64,000 nucleotides of DNA from CAWCBH01 sp963793785 (GCA_963793785.1 CAWCBH010000003.1:1054001-1118000); one strand, 5' to 3'; counted from the first letter of the stretch, positions 39,917-48,355 are shown. The notes: generated from the letters alone by a model not told the origin. Numbers and translations: made by a program.

Positions 39917-40653
39917 CAGATCGGCCCCAGGATCGCCACCGTCGAGCCGACATGGTCGTCTGAGGGCGGGATCGCGATCGTGTCCTTGAGCCGAAGCCCC
40001 GCGGCTGCGGACTCGCCTTCGAGAACCTCCACGGGAAGCGCATTGAGGAAGACCTCGTCCTCCTCTTCGCCGGTGGCCCCGTTCGGCGAGACCGTCAGCC
40101 GCCGCCTGATCACGGTGACGCCCTCCTCGCGCGGGCGAATCGTCATCGGCTGGCTCGAGCAGACCCACCCTTCCACCTCGCGCAGGTCGGGCAGTGGAGG
40201 GTCGCCCTCGCCTCGCCCAAGTCGGTCGACGATGGCGACGGCCGCGCGGCCCTTGGCGCCGAGGTGGGTGGCGATGGAGCGAAGGCAGGCAGGGCGCTCC
40301 TCGGGGCCGAGCAGCTGCAGGAGCTGCATCGGCGCCAGGACGAGCGGGAAACGCTTCCCGAGGGCGAGAGAGCGAGCGTCGCCGCTCACGACCGTCACGT
40401 CGAGCCCGGCGCGGGTGGCGCGCCTGCGCAGCTCGGCGGCGAATTCGGGGACCAGCTCCACAGCGGTGACCGCGTGGCCGCGACGGGCGAGGTCGATCGC
40501 CACCCGCCCGGTGCCGGCACCGAGGTCGAGCAGCGGGCCGCCGGCGCTCTCGGCCAGCTCCCGCCAGAGCGAGAGGTCGGCGGCGTAGGAGCCACATTCG
40601 AGATCGTGCCAGACGACCGCCAGGTCGATTTCGCTTTCCGCCAGCCGCCTCAC
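39916..40653 (-). CDS. class I SAM methyltransferase inside the murT-gatD operon
   Basis: 245 aa from GTG 40653, overlapping the murT stop (GTGA); its own stop overlaps the gatD start. Rossmann motif I LLDLGAGTGRVAIDLA (residues 41-56), acidic end of strand 2 at Glu66, then VSGDARSL and VLAPMQLLQLLG. The C-terminal part (from about 165) is beta-rich. Substrate unknown. Its tight coupling between two subunits of one enzyme complex makes a role in lipid II or peptidoglycan modification worth testing, but chance insertion is possible. Confidence 0.85.
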   Translation of the reverse strand: MRRLAESEIDLAVVWHDLECGSYAADLSLWRELAESAGGPLLDLGAGTGRVAIDLARRGHAVTAVELVPEFAAELRRRATRAGLDVTVVSGDARSLALGKRFPLVLAPMQLLQLLGPEERPACLRSIATHLGAKGRAAVAIVDRLGRGEGDPPLPDLREVEGWVCSSQPMTIRPREEGVTVIRRRLTVSPNGATGEEEDEVFLNALPVEVLEGESAAAGLRLKDTIAIPPSDDHVGSTVAILGPI

Positions 40654-42059
40654 GCCCAGTAGTCCTTCGCCAGCCCGCGGTCGGCGAGCAGCGTGCGCAG
40701 CTCCAGCAGCGCGGTGTAGGTCGGCAGGGCGAACAACCGGCCGGGCGCCGCCTCGACAGCGGTGTCGAGCGAGTCCTCGATCCCGGCAACGACCTCGATC
40801 GCCGACTCCGGCCAGCCGGCGTACTTGAGCCGCAGCGCCATCTCCGCTGCCCGGGTACCGGAGCAGACGACCCGCCGGATCGACCCGGCGAGAAGCTCGA
40901 AGTCGGCGTCCCAGACCCAGGAGACGTCGCGTCCGTCGGCGATGCGGTCGTTCAGCGCCAGCCACAGGTCGAGCCCGTCGCCGTCCTCTTCGAGGCGCAA
41001 CGTGCGCAGCACCTCGTTGGCCCCGGCCGGGTTCTTGATCAGCAGGATCGAGACCGGCTTGCCGGCAATCTCGATCGTCTCCACGCGACCGAACACGGCT
41101 CGCGTCGCTTCCAGGCCGCCGCGGATCTCGGCCGGCGCGAGCCCCAGCTCGAGCCCGGATGCCACCGCGGCGAGCGCGTTGTAGACGTTGTAGAGACCGG
41201 GCAACGGCAGCTCGACAGCGATCTCACCTGCGGGAGTGGCGATCGTCACCGCCGAGCCGCGCATTCCTTGTAGCTCGACCTTCGTGGCGGTCACCGACGG
41301 GACCGGGCGGTCAGCGCCGCAGTTCGGGCAGGCGTAGTGGCCGAGGTGACCGACGAACGCCCGCTCGTAGGAGTAGGCGTGCCCGCAGCGGCGGCAATGC
41401 TTCGCGTCGTGGGCGTGCTGAAGCTCGGGCAGCGCCTGGGAGGGGTCGTCGATGCCGAAGTAGGAGATGCCGGGTCGCGGTTTCCCGTCTGCGTCGCGGC
41501 CGAGATCGGCGACCAGCGGGTCGTCGGCGTTGAGGGCGAAGCGCGTTCGGCCCGCACGCTCTGCCACCAAGGCGGCCCAATCGTCGGCGAGCGTCTCCAG
41601 CTCTCCATAGCGGTCGAGCTGGTCGCGAAAGAGGTTGCCGAGCACGATCAGCGACGGCTGCAGCTGCCCGGCGACCCGCCGCAGCCACGCTTCGTCGACC
41701 TCGAACAGCCCCTCGCGGCCGTCTTGCTCGAGGAGGGCGGTGGCGACCCCCCAGGTCATGTTGGAGCCGGCGCGGTTGTGGACCGGCCGGCGCCCGGCGG
41801 CGGCGAGGATCGAGGCGATCATTGCGGCGGTGGTGGTCTTGCCGTTGGTTGCGCTGACCACGGTCGTGTCGCCCTCGAGGCGGGCGCCGAGGCGGGCGAT
41901 CGCATCCGGTGCCAGGCGCAGCAGCACCCGTCCCGGCAGCGTCGTGCCGCCGCCGCGACCGCTGACGCGGCTGGCGGCCCCGAGGGCGCGCGACAGCGCG
42001 ATCTTCGCCTCGAGCAGGGGAGCCCGCCGATGTCGAGGCGCAGTGTCCACCGCCGTCAC
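40650..42059 (-). CDS. murT: lipid II isoglutaminyl synthase subunit MurT
   Basis: Mur-ligase-like ATPase that amidates lipid II with GatD. 469 aa, GTG start overlapping the upstream stop (GTGA). ATP site SATNGKTTTAAM, NLFRDQLDRYGE and LNADDP in the central domain. A Cys4 zinc ribbon, CRRC...CPNC, is inserted at about residues 224-250, as in characterised MurT. The C-terminal DUF1727 domain follows (LWLALNDRIADGRDVSWVWD, CSGTRAAEMALRLKYAG). Confidence 0.95.
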   Translation of the reverse strand: MTAVDTAPRHRRAPLLEAKIALSRALGAASRVSGRGGGTTLPGRVLLRLAPDAIARLGARLEGDTTVVSATNGKTTTAAMIASILAAAGRRPVHNRAGSNMTWGVATALLEQDGREGLFEVDEAWLRRVAGQLQPSLIVLGNLFRDQLDRYGELETLADDWAALVAERAGRTRFALNADDPLVADLGRDADGKPRPGISYFGIDDPSQALPELQHAHDAKHCRRCGHAYSYERAFVGHLGHYACPNCGADRPVPSVTATKVELQGMRGSAVTIATPAGEIAVELPLPGLYNVYNALAAVASGLELGLAPAEIRGGLEATRAVFGRVETIEIAGKPVSILLIKNPAGANEVLRTLRLEEDGDGLDLWLALNDRIADGRDVSWVWDADFELLAGSIRRVVCSGTRAAEMALRLKYAGWPESAIEVVAGIEDSLDTAVEAAPGRLFALPTYTALLELRTLLADRGLAKDYWA

Positions 42060-42952
42060 CCCGCCGCCGGAGGCGCGAGTATCTCCAGCGCCCGCGGCAG
42101 GAGCCGAAGCGACGCCGGGAGATCGGTGATGTGCTCACCGTCCGCGTAGACGGCGAAGGGGCGGTTGGCGCTCAGCTCCAGGTACGGCGCCCGAAGGACC
42201 TTGACCTCGTCTGCCTCGATGTGGGTGCCCTTGAACACCTTCAGCAGGATGCTATGGACGAAGCGGAACTTGCCCACGTCGCCGAGCATCACGATGTCGA
42301 ACTCTCCGTCGTCGAGCTCGGCGTCGGGAGCCGCGTACATCCCGCCGCCGTAGGCCTTGTTGTTGGCGGCGGCGATCCCCCAGCCTGTGAAGCGAACCCG
42401 GTCCTCACCGGCGGCAACCGTGAAGCGCGCCGACCTCCAGCCAACCAGCGCCCGGATTGCGGCATAGGCGTAGACGAGGTTGCCGCGAATGAACTTCGTC
42501 TCGTTTGCTATCCGATTGGCGTCCGAGTCGAAGCCGACGCTGGCGATGCCGAGAAATCGCTGGCCGTTGACCTCGCCGACGTCGATTCGGCGGGTGTGAC
42601 CCGCGGCCAGCACCGCGACCGCCCCGGCCGGGTCGCTGGGGATGCCGAGCACCCGCGCGAGATCGTTGCCGCGGCCGCCGGGGATGATCCCGATCGCGCC
42701 GTCGGTCCCGGCCAGTGCCCCGCCGACGATCCCGACCAGGCCGTCGCCACTCATCACCACCGGCACCTCGCCGTTCTCGGCGGCGCCGAGGGCCTCCTCG
42801 ACGGCGTGCTCGGCGCTGCGGGTCCGCTCGACACGGAACGTGATCCGCTGCTCGTCCAGCGCCTCCTCGACGCGGGGAAGCAGCGCCATCGTCCGCCCCC
42901 TCCCGGAGGAGGGATTGACGAGCAGCGCCAGCGGCCGGCCATCGAGCTCCAT
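42056..42952 (-). CDS. diacylglycerol/lipid kinase (DAGK_cat family)
   Basis: 298 aa. NAD-kinase-like fold: LLVNPSSGRG, then VVMSGDGLVGIVGGAL where most members have GGDGT, and GIIPGGRGNDLAR (usually GTGNDFAR). The Thr-to-Leu change in the GGDGT-type loop is notable. C-terminal beta domain ends FAVYADGEH. First gene of the operon that leads into murT; lipid substrate recycling for the wall is a reasonable guess. Confidence 0.88.
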   Translation of the reverse strand: MELDGRPLALLVNPSSGRGRTMALLPRVEEALDEQRITFRVERTRSAEHAVEEALGAAENGEVPVVMSGDGLVGIVGGALAGTDGAIGIIPGGRGNDLARVLGIPSDPAGAVAVLAAGHTRRIDVGEVNGQRFLGIASVGFDSDANRIANETKFIRGNLVYAYAAIRALVGWRSARFTVAAGEDRVRFTGWGIAAANNKAYGGGMYAAPDAELDDGEFDIVMLGDVGKFRFVHSILLKVFKGTHIEADEVKVLRAPYLELSANRPFAVYADGEHITDLPASLRLLPRALEILAPPAAG

Positions 42953-42958
42953 CGGGTC

Positions 42959-42964
42959 AGCCTA
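42959..42964 (-). promoter_or_regulatory. -10 hexamer TAGGCT
   Basis: Minus-strand TAGGCT (42964-42959) ends 6 nt before ATG 42952; leaderless promoter of the lipid kinase-murT-methyltransferase-gatD operon. Confidence 0.5.
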
Positions 42965-42969
42965 TTTTG

Positions 42970-43578
42970 CTAGGGCGACTGAGCCGGCTCTTCGAGTCGA
43001 CCGACCCAGTACGTCCCCTCGCCGGCGCTGCCCGTCGCCGCGGTCTCGATGCCGCGCTGGGCGAACTTCCACCGCAGCAGCCTGTCCGAGGTGAAGAACG
43101 GCGTTTGCGAGCCCCAACTCGCGGCGACGATCACGTGCCCGCCAGGACGCAGCACCCGGCCGATCTGATCGAAGAACGGGGGCATGTTGAGCTGGGCGAC
43201 GAGGTCGAAGTAGCCGTCGGGATAGGGGAGCGCAGCGGCGTCGCCGGTCTTGAAGGCGATCCGGCCCTCGGGATCGAGTCCGACCTTCTCGGTGGCCAGG
43301 CGGACCATCTCCTCGGAGATGTCGACTCCGCGGACTCGGGCCTGGGGGAACTCCCGGGCCAGGAAAAGCGTTCCCTCGCCGGTACCGCAGCCGATGTCGA
43401 GGACGCGCTCAGGGGACCGAGGCACATCGAGGACCGCGGCGGCCAGCGGCGCCAGGTGGGGAACTCCGCCGGCGCCGGTGCGGTCGTCCCAGCCCGGAGC
43501 CCTGCCGGTGAAGAACTCGCGCATCGGCCCGCGGACCAGCGGCCAGGCCCACGGCGCCCGGACAACGAGATTGTTCAT
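42970..43578 (-). CDS. class I SAM methyltransferase
   Basis: 202 aa from ATG 43578. Motif I VLDIGCGTGEGTLFLA, GVDISEEMVRLA, then GDAAALPYPDGYFDLV and LRPGGHVIV, as in UbiE/Methyltransf_11 enzymes. The N-terminus is a short helical cap. Substrate not predictable. Divergent from the cyclophilin gene; the longer reading frame upstream is shadow of that gene. Confidence 0.85.
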   Translation of the reverse strand: MNNLVVRAPWAWPLVRGPMREFFTGRAPGWDDRTGAGGVPHLAPLAAAVLDVPRSPERVLDIGCGTGEGTLFLAREFPQARVRGVDISEEMVRLATEKVGLDPEGRIAFKTGDAAALPYPDGYFDLVAQLNMPPFFDQIGRVLRPGGHVIVAASWGSQTPFFTSDRLLRWKFAQRGIETAATGSAGEGTYWVGRLEEPAQSP

Positions 43579-43653
43579 GGTCCGTCCCAGCAGTCGTTCC
43601 CGCGAGCTCGGGCCGGTCGTCCGCGAAGCCACGTGACGATGATCCCAACTCGC

Positions 43654-43659
43654 TAGGGT
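43654..43659 (+). promoter_or_regulatory. -10 hexamer TAGGGT
   Basis: Ends 9 nt before ATG 43669 of the cyclophilin gene. Confidence 0.45.
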
Positions 43660-43668
43660 CACCGGCCC

Positions 43669-44370
43669 ATGAACGGCGAGCGAAGCGACGAACGCTCCCC
43701 GGACCGGCGCTTGATCGTGCTCGGGGTCTTCGCCCTGATCGCCGTCGCTGCGGTCGCCGCGGTGCTGATCGGGCGCAGCGGATCCGACGAAGACGCCGAG
43801 ACGACCGAGGCTGCCGTACAGGGCTGCCGAACGGTCGACCGGCCGGAGCCGAAGAGCGTCGATCTCGATGCTCCCGAGCAGACAGTGAAGCGGGGCGATC
43901 GGCTGACCGCGGTCGTGGAGACGACTTGCGGCGGCTTCGAGATCGCCCTGGACACGGACAGGGCCCCGAAGACCGTCAACTCGTTCGCCTTCCTCGCGCG
44001 CGAGGGCGTCTATGACGGCGTCCCGTTTCATCGCATCGTCCCCGGCTTCGTGATCCAGGGAGGCGACCCGCTGGGGAACGGAACCGGCGGGCCCGGCTAC
44101 AGCGTCGACGAGCCGCCGCCGGCGAACCTGGCCTACACGCGCGGCGTCGTCGCGATGGCGAAGTCCACCGCCGAGCCGGCGGGGCGCTCGGGGAGCCAGT
44201 TCTTCGTCGTCACCAACGCCGACGCCGGTCTGCCGCCGCAGTACGCGCTGCTCGGCAGGCTCTCCGAAGGGCTGGAGACGGTGCAGCGGATCGCAGCAGT
44301 GCCGACCCGTTTCGACGAGCAGCCCCGCAAGCCGGTCGTGATCGACTCGGTCAGCATCGAAACCGGATAG
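43669..44370 (+). CDS. membrane-anchored cyclophilin-type peptidyl-prolyl isomerase
   Basis: 233 aa. Short cytosolic N-terminus, one membrane span at about residues 14-35, Asp/Glu/Thr linker, then a cyclophilin domain (GGFEIALDTDRAPKTVNSF, FHRIVPGFVIQGGDP, GSQFFVV). The aromatic and Arg/Gln catalytic residues are present. Probably folds proteins outside the membrane. Followed 3 nt later by a peroxiredoxin gene. Confidence 0.92.
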   Translation: MNGERSDERSPDRRLIVLGVFALIAVAAVAAVLIGRSGSDEDAETTEAAVQGCRTVDRPEPKSVDLDAPEQTVKRGDRLTAVVETTCGGFEIALDTDRAPKTVNSFAFLAREGVYDGVPFHRIVPGFVIQGGDPLGNGTGGPGYSVDEPPPANLAYTRGVVAMAKSTAEPAGRSGSQFFVVTNADAGLPPQYALLGRLSEGLETVQRIAAVPTRFDEQPRKPVVIDSVSIETG

Positions 44371-44373
44371 TCG

Positions 44374-44826
44374 ATGGCGAAGGCAGAAGTCGGCGATCCG
44401 GCCCCGGACTTCGAGCTCCCGGGCACGGGTGGCCGTACTTACCGTCTCTCCGACTTTCGCGGCGCTCGGCTGATCCTCGCCTTCTACCCCGGCGACTTCA
44501 CGACTGTCTGCACGAGGCAGTTCTGCTCCTATCGCGACGAGGGAGGGCGCCTGGACTCGCTCGGCGCCGCGGTGCTCGGAATATCGCCGCAGTCGGTCGA
44601 CTCGCACGAGCGCTTCCGCACCGAGCACGACCTCAACGTGCCGCTCCTGGCCGACGAGGACCGAACCGTCGCCAAGGCCTACGGGGTAACGGCCGGCCCG
44701 GTTGTCCGCCGCTCGATCTTCCTGATCGACGAGGAGGGCGTGGTTCGATATCGCCACGTCGCGAAGCTCGGGCTTTCGTTTCAGGGCGTCGACGACCTCG
44801 AGCGAGCCGTGGCCGGGCTGGATTGA
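44374..44826 (+). CDS. PrxQ/Bcp-type peroxiredoxin
   Basis: 150 aa. APDFELPG, then FYPGDFTTVCTRQFC with peroxidatic Cys46 and Cys51 five residues later, the intramolecular pair of the Bcp/PrxQ class. Differs from the one-Cys enzyme at 7667. The next gene starts within its stop (TGATG). Confidence 0.92.
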   Translation: MAKAEVGDPAPDFELPGTGGRTYRLSDFRGARLILAFYPGDFTTVCTRQFCSYRDEGGRLDSLGAAVLGISPQSVDSHERFRTEHDLNVPLLADEDRTVAKAYGVTAGPVVRRSIFLIDEEGVVRYRHVAKLGLSFQGVDDLERAVAGLD

Positions 44827-45698
44827 TGGCGCCCCCGGCCCTCGAGTCCCGGCCGTTCAGTGCCGGTGAGGGATTGGTGCTCGAAGGGGAGTCGGTGGGG
44901 GAGGGGGCGGCGGTGGTGCTCTGTCACGGGATCACGGCGACCCGGCGCTACGTCGTGCACGGATCGAAGCTCCTCCCACGCAGGGGCTACCGCCTGGTCA
45001 GCTTTGACGCCCGCGGCCACGGCGAGTCCGGAGCCGCCCCCGCCGGCCAGGGTTATGGATACCCCGAGATGGTCGCCGACCTCGAATCGGTGCTGGCGGA
45101 CCAGGTGGAGGCGCCGTTCCTGCTCGCCGGCCATTCGATGGGTGCCCACACCGCGGTCGCCTACGCCTTGCAGCGCCCGCAGGGGCTGGCCGGGTTGGTG
45201 CTGATCGGCCCGGTCTACCGGGGGATCGTCCCGGACGAGGCGCTCGAATACTGGGACGGTCTCGCAGCGGCGCTGGACGAAGGCGGGCCGGCGGGATTCG
45301 TCGCCTACATCGACGAGCAGGGCCTCGATCCGGCCTGGCGCGAGACGGTGCTGCGGATCACCCGCGAGCGAATCGAGCTGCACCGCCGGCCCGAGGCACT
45401 CGTAGAGGCTCTGCGCGAGGTGCCGCGGTCGCGCCCGTTCGAGTCGATGGACGAGCTCGAGTTCCTCGACCTGCCGACCCTTGTCGTCGCCAGCCACGAT
45501 GTCGCCGACCCGGGCCACCCCTATGGAGTCGCGCAGGAATACGCGGAGCGGATCCCGGGCGCAGAGCTGGTCAGCGAGGGGGAGGGAGAGTCGCCGCTGG
45601 CATGGCAGGGGGGCCTGCTGTCGCGCGAGATCGCGGCCTTCTGCGAGCGCGACGACGTCGCCGAGCGATTGCCGAAGTCGTCGCGGCCGGCCCAATAA
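44826..45698 (+). CDS. alpha/beta-fold hydrolase
   Basis: 290 aa from ATG 44826 (TTG 44823 also possible). Nucleophile elbow GHSMG, oxyanion motif CHGITATRR, DARGHGES and a late acidic/His region (VVASHDVADPGHP). Typical of esterase/lipase-like hydrolases; substrate unknown. Confidence 0.88.
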   Translation: MAPPALESRPFSAGEGLVLEGESVGEGAAVVLCHGITATRRYVVHGSKLLPRRGYRLVSFDARGHGESGAAPAGQGYGYPEMVADLESVLADQVEAPFLLAGHSMGAHTAVAYALQRPQGLAGLVLIGPVYRGIVPDEALEYWDGLAAALDEGGPAGFVAYIDEQGLDPAWRETVLRITRERIELHRRPEALVEALREVPRSRPFESMDELEFLDLPTLVVASHDVADPGHPYGVAQEYAERIPGAELVSEGEGESPLAWQGGLLSREIAAFCERDDVAERLPKSSRPAQ

Positions 45699-45701
45699 CC
45701 T
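45696..45701 (+). promoter_or_regulatory. -10 hexamer TAACCT
   Basis: Ends 7 nt before GTG 45709 and overlaps the stop codon of the hydrolase gene. Confidence 0.45.
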
Positions 45702-45708
45702 GTAAAGC

Positions 45709-46047
45709 GTGATCGACGACGGCGAGAGCGTCCACTACGCGGCAGTGAAGAAGGGCACGCCGGTCTACAGCTCCGACGAGGTCGAAGTCGGACGCGTAGA
45801 GGCGATCCTGGACAACTTCCGCGAGCACATCTTCGACGGGGTGGTCTTCGAGGACACCGACGGCGTGATCCGCTTTGCCGACGCCCCCGAGGTCCGTCGC
45901 ACCGCCGAGCGCGGCGTCACCCTGGCGGTCAACGCCGAGGAAGCCGGGCGCCTGCCGCCGCCCGAGAAGGGCCACGCCAAGTTCAAGCCGAACGTGCGGG
46001 CCGGTCGCATCGGTCGCCTGTTCGGCGGCGGCTGGAAGCGCCAGTAA
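45709..46047 (+). CDS. PRC-barrel/DUF2171-like small protein
   Basis: 112 aa, GTG start. A single small beta-barrel (GTPVYSSDEVEVGRVEAIL, HIFDGVVFEDTDG, RFADAPEVRR) of the PRC-barrel type, with a basic C-terminus. No enzyme motifs. A palindromic element and a second hairpin follow the stop. Confidence 0.7.
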   Translation: MIDDGESVHYAAVKKGTPVYSSDEVEVGRVEAILDNFREHIFDGVVFEDTDGVIRFADAPEVRRTAERGVTLAVNAEEAGRLPPPEKGHAKFKPNVRAGRIGRLFGGGWKRQ

Positions 46048-46048
46048 G

Positions 46049-46100
46049 CGCCGAACGTCCCGCAGTGCCTGCTGGGGAGGGTATTCCGGGACGTTCGGCG
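46049..46100 (+). repeat. dispersed palindromic element, copy 2
   Basis: Arms CGCCGAACGTCCCG (46049-46062) and CGGGACGTTCGGCG (46087-46100), 14 bp perfect, 24-nt spacer beginning CAGTGCC. Twelve bases of each arm are identical to copy 1 (20482-20529). Located 1 nt after a stop codon. Confidence 0.75.
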
Positions 46101-46125
46101 GGTCCTGCGAGGCCTGCGCAGGACC
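46101..46125. terminator. 9-bp hairpin between convergent genes
   Basis: GGTCCTGCG (46101-46109) with CGCAGGACC (46117-46125), loop AGGCCTG. Directly next to the palindromic element and between the convergent 45709 and CDF genes, so it can serve both strands. Confidence 0.5.
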
Positions 46126-46176
46126 TAAGTAGACATAAGACAGATTATCCCGCGTTGAATTCGCGCTGCTGGCGCC

Positions 46177-47118
46177 TCAGTCGTCCCGCTCGCTGCGCCC
46201 ATCCCCCTCGATCTGCAGCAGCGGGTGCTCGGCGTGCTCGACCTGCAAGGTGACGTGGTCGAGCTCGAAACGTTCTCGCAGCAGGTCCTCCAGCTGCTGT
46301 CGCTCGGCGTGGCAATCGGCCTCCTCTGCCACCAGTACGTGGGCCGAGAGGGCCGGAAATCCCGAGGTCACCTCCCAGAGGTGCAGGTCGTGGACGTTCT
46401 CGACCTGCGGCCGGGCCGCCATCGCGCGGCCGATCTGGTCGGGATCGAGGCCCTGCGGCGCCGCCTCCAGCAGGACCCGTCCCGAGTCGCGCAGCAGCCC
46501 GTAGGCGGAGCGGAACATGATCGCGGCCACGAACAGGGCCGCGATGCCGTCGGCGCGGTAGAAGCCGCTGATCAGGATCACGGCGCCGGCGACCGCGGTG
46601 GCGATGAAGGCGATCAGGTCGGTGAGGATGTGCTGATAGGCGCCCTCGACGTTGAGGCTGCTCCGGTTGGCCCTCGAGAGGATGTTCGTCGCCGCCAGGT
46701 TGACCGCAATGCCGGCGATGGCGACGAAAAGCACCGTCGCCCCCTCCGTCTCGGGCGGATCCGTCAGCCGCCCGATGCCCTCGTAGACGATCCACACGCC
46801 CAGGACTGCCAGCGTGACCCCATTCAACTGCGCGGCGAGGATCTCGGCTCGCTTCAGCCCGAAGGTGTAGCCGCCGCCCGCCGGCCGTGCGGCAAGCCGC
46901 ATCGCCACCAGCGCAAAGCCGATCGCCGCCGCGTCGGTGAGCATGTGCGCTGCGTCGGAGAGCAGCGCCAGCGAGGAGGCGAGGATGCCGGCGACGACCT
47001 CCACGCACATGAAGCCGAGGATCAGCGCCAGCGCCAGCCGCAGCTTTGCCCGGTCGGCCTCTGGCGAGACCGCATGAAAGTGACCGCCGCCGTGGCTGTG
47101 GCCGTGAGCCGTCGCCAT
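46177..47118 (-). CDS. CDF-family zinc/cation efflux transporter
   Basis: 313 aa from ATG 47118; TTG 47127 is less likely. His-rich N-terminus (HGHSHGGGHFH), six membrane segments with the metal site AHMLTD in TM2 and HILTD in TM5, then a cytosolic ferredoxin-like domain (VHDLHLWEVTSG). ZitB/CzcD subgroup; expels Zn2+ by proton antiport. Confidence 0.93.
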   Translation of the reverse strand: MATAHGHSHGGGHFHAVSPEADRAKLRLALALILGFMCVEVVAGILASSLALLSDAAHMLTDAAAIGFALVAMRLAARPAGGGYTFGLKRAEILAAQLNGVTLAVLGVWIVYEGIGRLTDPPETEGATVLFVAIAGIAVNLAATNILSRANRSSLNVEGAYQHILTDLIAFIATAVAGAVILISGFYRADGIAALFVAAIMFRSAYGLLRDSGRVLLEAAPQGLDPDQIGRAMAARPQVENVHDLHLWEVTSGFPALSAHVLVAEEADCHAERQQLEDLLRERFELDHVTLQVEHAEHPLLQIEGDGRSERDD

Positions 47119-47126
47119 CGGCTCCA

Positions 47127-47132
47127 AGGCTA
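47127..47132 (-). promoter_or_regulatory. -10 hexamer TAGCCT
   Basis: Minus-strand TAGCCT (47132-47127) ends 8 nt before ATG 47118; it supports that start over TTG 47127, which lies inside the hexamer. Confidence 0.45.
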
Positions 47133-47152
47133 GAGCGTCGAGCCGCCGTCGC

Positions 47153-47338
47153 TCAGCGGTCGGTGAGGCGGAATCCGCCCCGCATGCGGGGCTCGGAGCC
47201 GACGATTCGCAGCTGCGCCGAGTCGGCCCGTTCGGAGCCCTCGGCGCTGTCGTCGCCGTCGCCGGAGATCAGCACCAGGCGCTGCCGAATCGGCGCCTGC
47301 TTGTGCTCCCGGGGTGTTTCGCCGTCCCTGCGCTCCAT
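47153..47338 (-). CDS. hypothetical small hydrophilic protein
   Basis: 61 aa, ATG start. Charged throughout, no membrane segment or recognised domain. Codon third positions are almost all G or C, like the neighbours, which favours real coding. No ribosome-binding site or -10 is obvious. It lies 34 nt before the transporter gene. Confidence 0.45.
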   Translation of the reverse strand: MERRDGETPREHKQAPIRQRLVLISGDGDDSAEGSERADSAQLRIVGSEPRMRGGFRLTDR

Positions 47339-47455
47339 GATCGCCTGAACCCTGATTCGGCGCCATGGCGCGGTCTCTTAGCCCCGTGGGGCACATAACT
47401 CGAAAACTCGAGCGCCCCTCTCCCCCTAAATTTGGTAGCTGCGGCGGCGGCGCAA
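47339..47455 (-). other. noncoding gap with stem-loops
   Basis: 117 nt after the SDR gene. GGGGC (47388-47392) and GCCCC (47414-47418) enclose an inner CTCG/CGAG stem; GCCCC-GT-GGGGC (47381-47392) is an alternative. Probable transcription end of the thiolase-SDR operon. Nothing else seen. Confidence 0.4.
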
Positions 47456-48343
47456 TCAGTCGCTCGGTTTGGCGCTGACCGGCTCCCCCTCCGGCTCAAG
47501 GCCGGGCTCTGAATGCGCGGCGCGGTCCTCGTATGCCGCTCGGGCCGACGGGTCGAAGTCGGCCAGGACCTTGTCGGCCTTCAGGAACCGCGCGATCGCC
47601 TCGCGGCCGCGCCGCGGGACCACCGTCATCACCTTGGCGATGTACTGGGTCGAGCGCGGTATCCAGACTTCGAAGCGGCCGGTCTCCAGCGCCTCGACGA
47701 TCGCGTCGGCGACCTCCTCGGGCTCGACGTTCTTGACCCCGCGCGCCTCTTTCAGCCCCGCGGCGAGCTCGGTGTTGACGACCGCCGGCATCACGCAGGA
47801 GACCTCGATCTCGGTCCCGTCGAGCTCGGCCCGCACGGCCTCGCAGAGGCCGACCACGGCGTGCTTGGTCGCGCAGTAGGTGGCGCCGCCGGGGAAGCCT
47901 CCCTTGCCGGCCTGGGAGGCGATGTTGACGATATGGCCGCTGTTGCGCGGCTCCATCCTCTCCAGCGCCAGCTTGGTGCCGAAGATCACCCCGTGCAGGT
48001 TGATGTCGATCATCCGCTTCGCGGTTGCGTCGTCCTCGGCCGCAAATCGCCCCAGCGGCATGATCCCGGCGTTGTTGATCATCACGTCGACAGGTCCCAG
48101 CTGCCGCTCGGTCTCGTCCAAAAAGGAGGCGAAGGATTCGCGCTCGGTGACGTCGAGCGGCAGCGCAATCGCTCCCCCGCCGAGGCTTTCCGCAGTCTGC
48201 TCCGCCAGCGTAACGTCGAGGTCTCCGATCGCGATCCGGCAGCCTCGCCGCGCCAAAGCGATCGCAGTCGCCTTGCCGATCCCCCTTGCTCCACCGGTCA
48301 GGGCGACGACCTTGCCGTTCAGCGGTCGTGTCTCCTTGGCCAT
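47456..48343 (-). CDS. short-chain dehydrogenase/reductase
   Basis: 295 aa classical SDR. TGGARGIG cofactor loop, acidic Asp after strand 2 (GDLD, suggesting NAD), NNAGIMP, Ser in IASQAG, and YCATK. The C-terminal 50 residues are extra and Ala/Glu-rich. It follows the thiolase gene by 12 nt, so fatty-acid or steroid-type beta-oxidation chemistry is plausible; substrate not assigned. Confidence 0.9.
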   Translation of the reverse strand: MAKETRPLNGKVVALTGGARGIGKATAIALARRGCRIAIGDLDVTLAEQTAESLGGGAIALPLDVTERESFASFLDETERQLGPVDVMINNAGIMPLGRFAAEDDATAKRMIDINLHGVIFGTKLALERMEPRNSGHIVNIASQAGKGGFPGGATYCATKHAVVGLCEAVRAELDGTEIEVSCVMPAVVNTELAAGLKEARGVKNVEPEEVADAIVEALETGRFEVWIPRSTQYIAKVMTVVPRRGREAIARFLKADKVLADFDPSARAAYEDRAAHSEPGLEPEGEPVSAKPSD

Positions 48344-48355
48344 CTCGTTCTCCTC

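Noticed and set aside
47130..47396. An 88-codon minus-strand frame overlapping the small hypothetical gene
   Set aside because: Poorer codon third-position GC and no start signal; the 61-codon frame at 47153-47338 is the better candidate.
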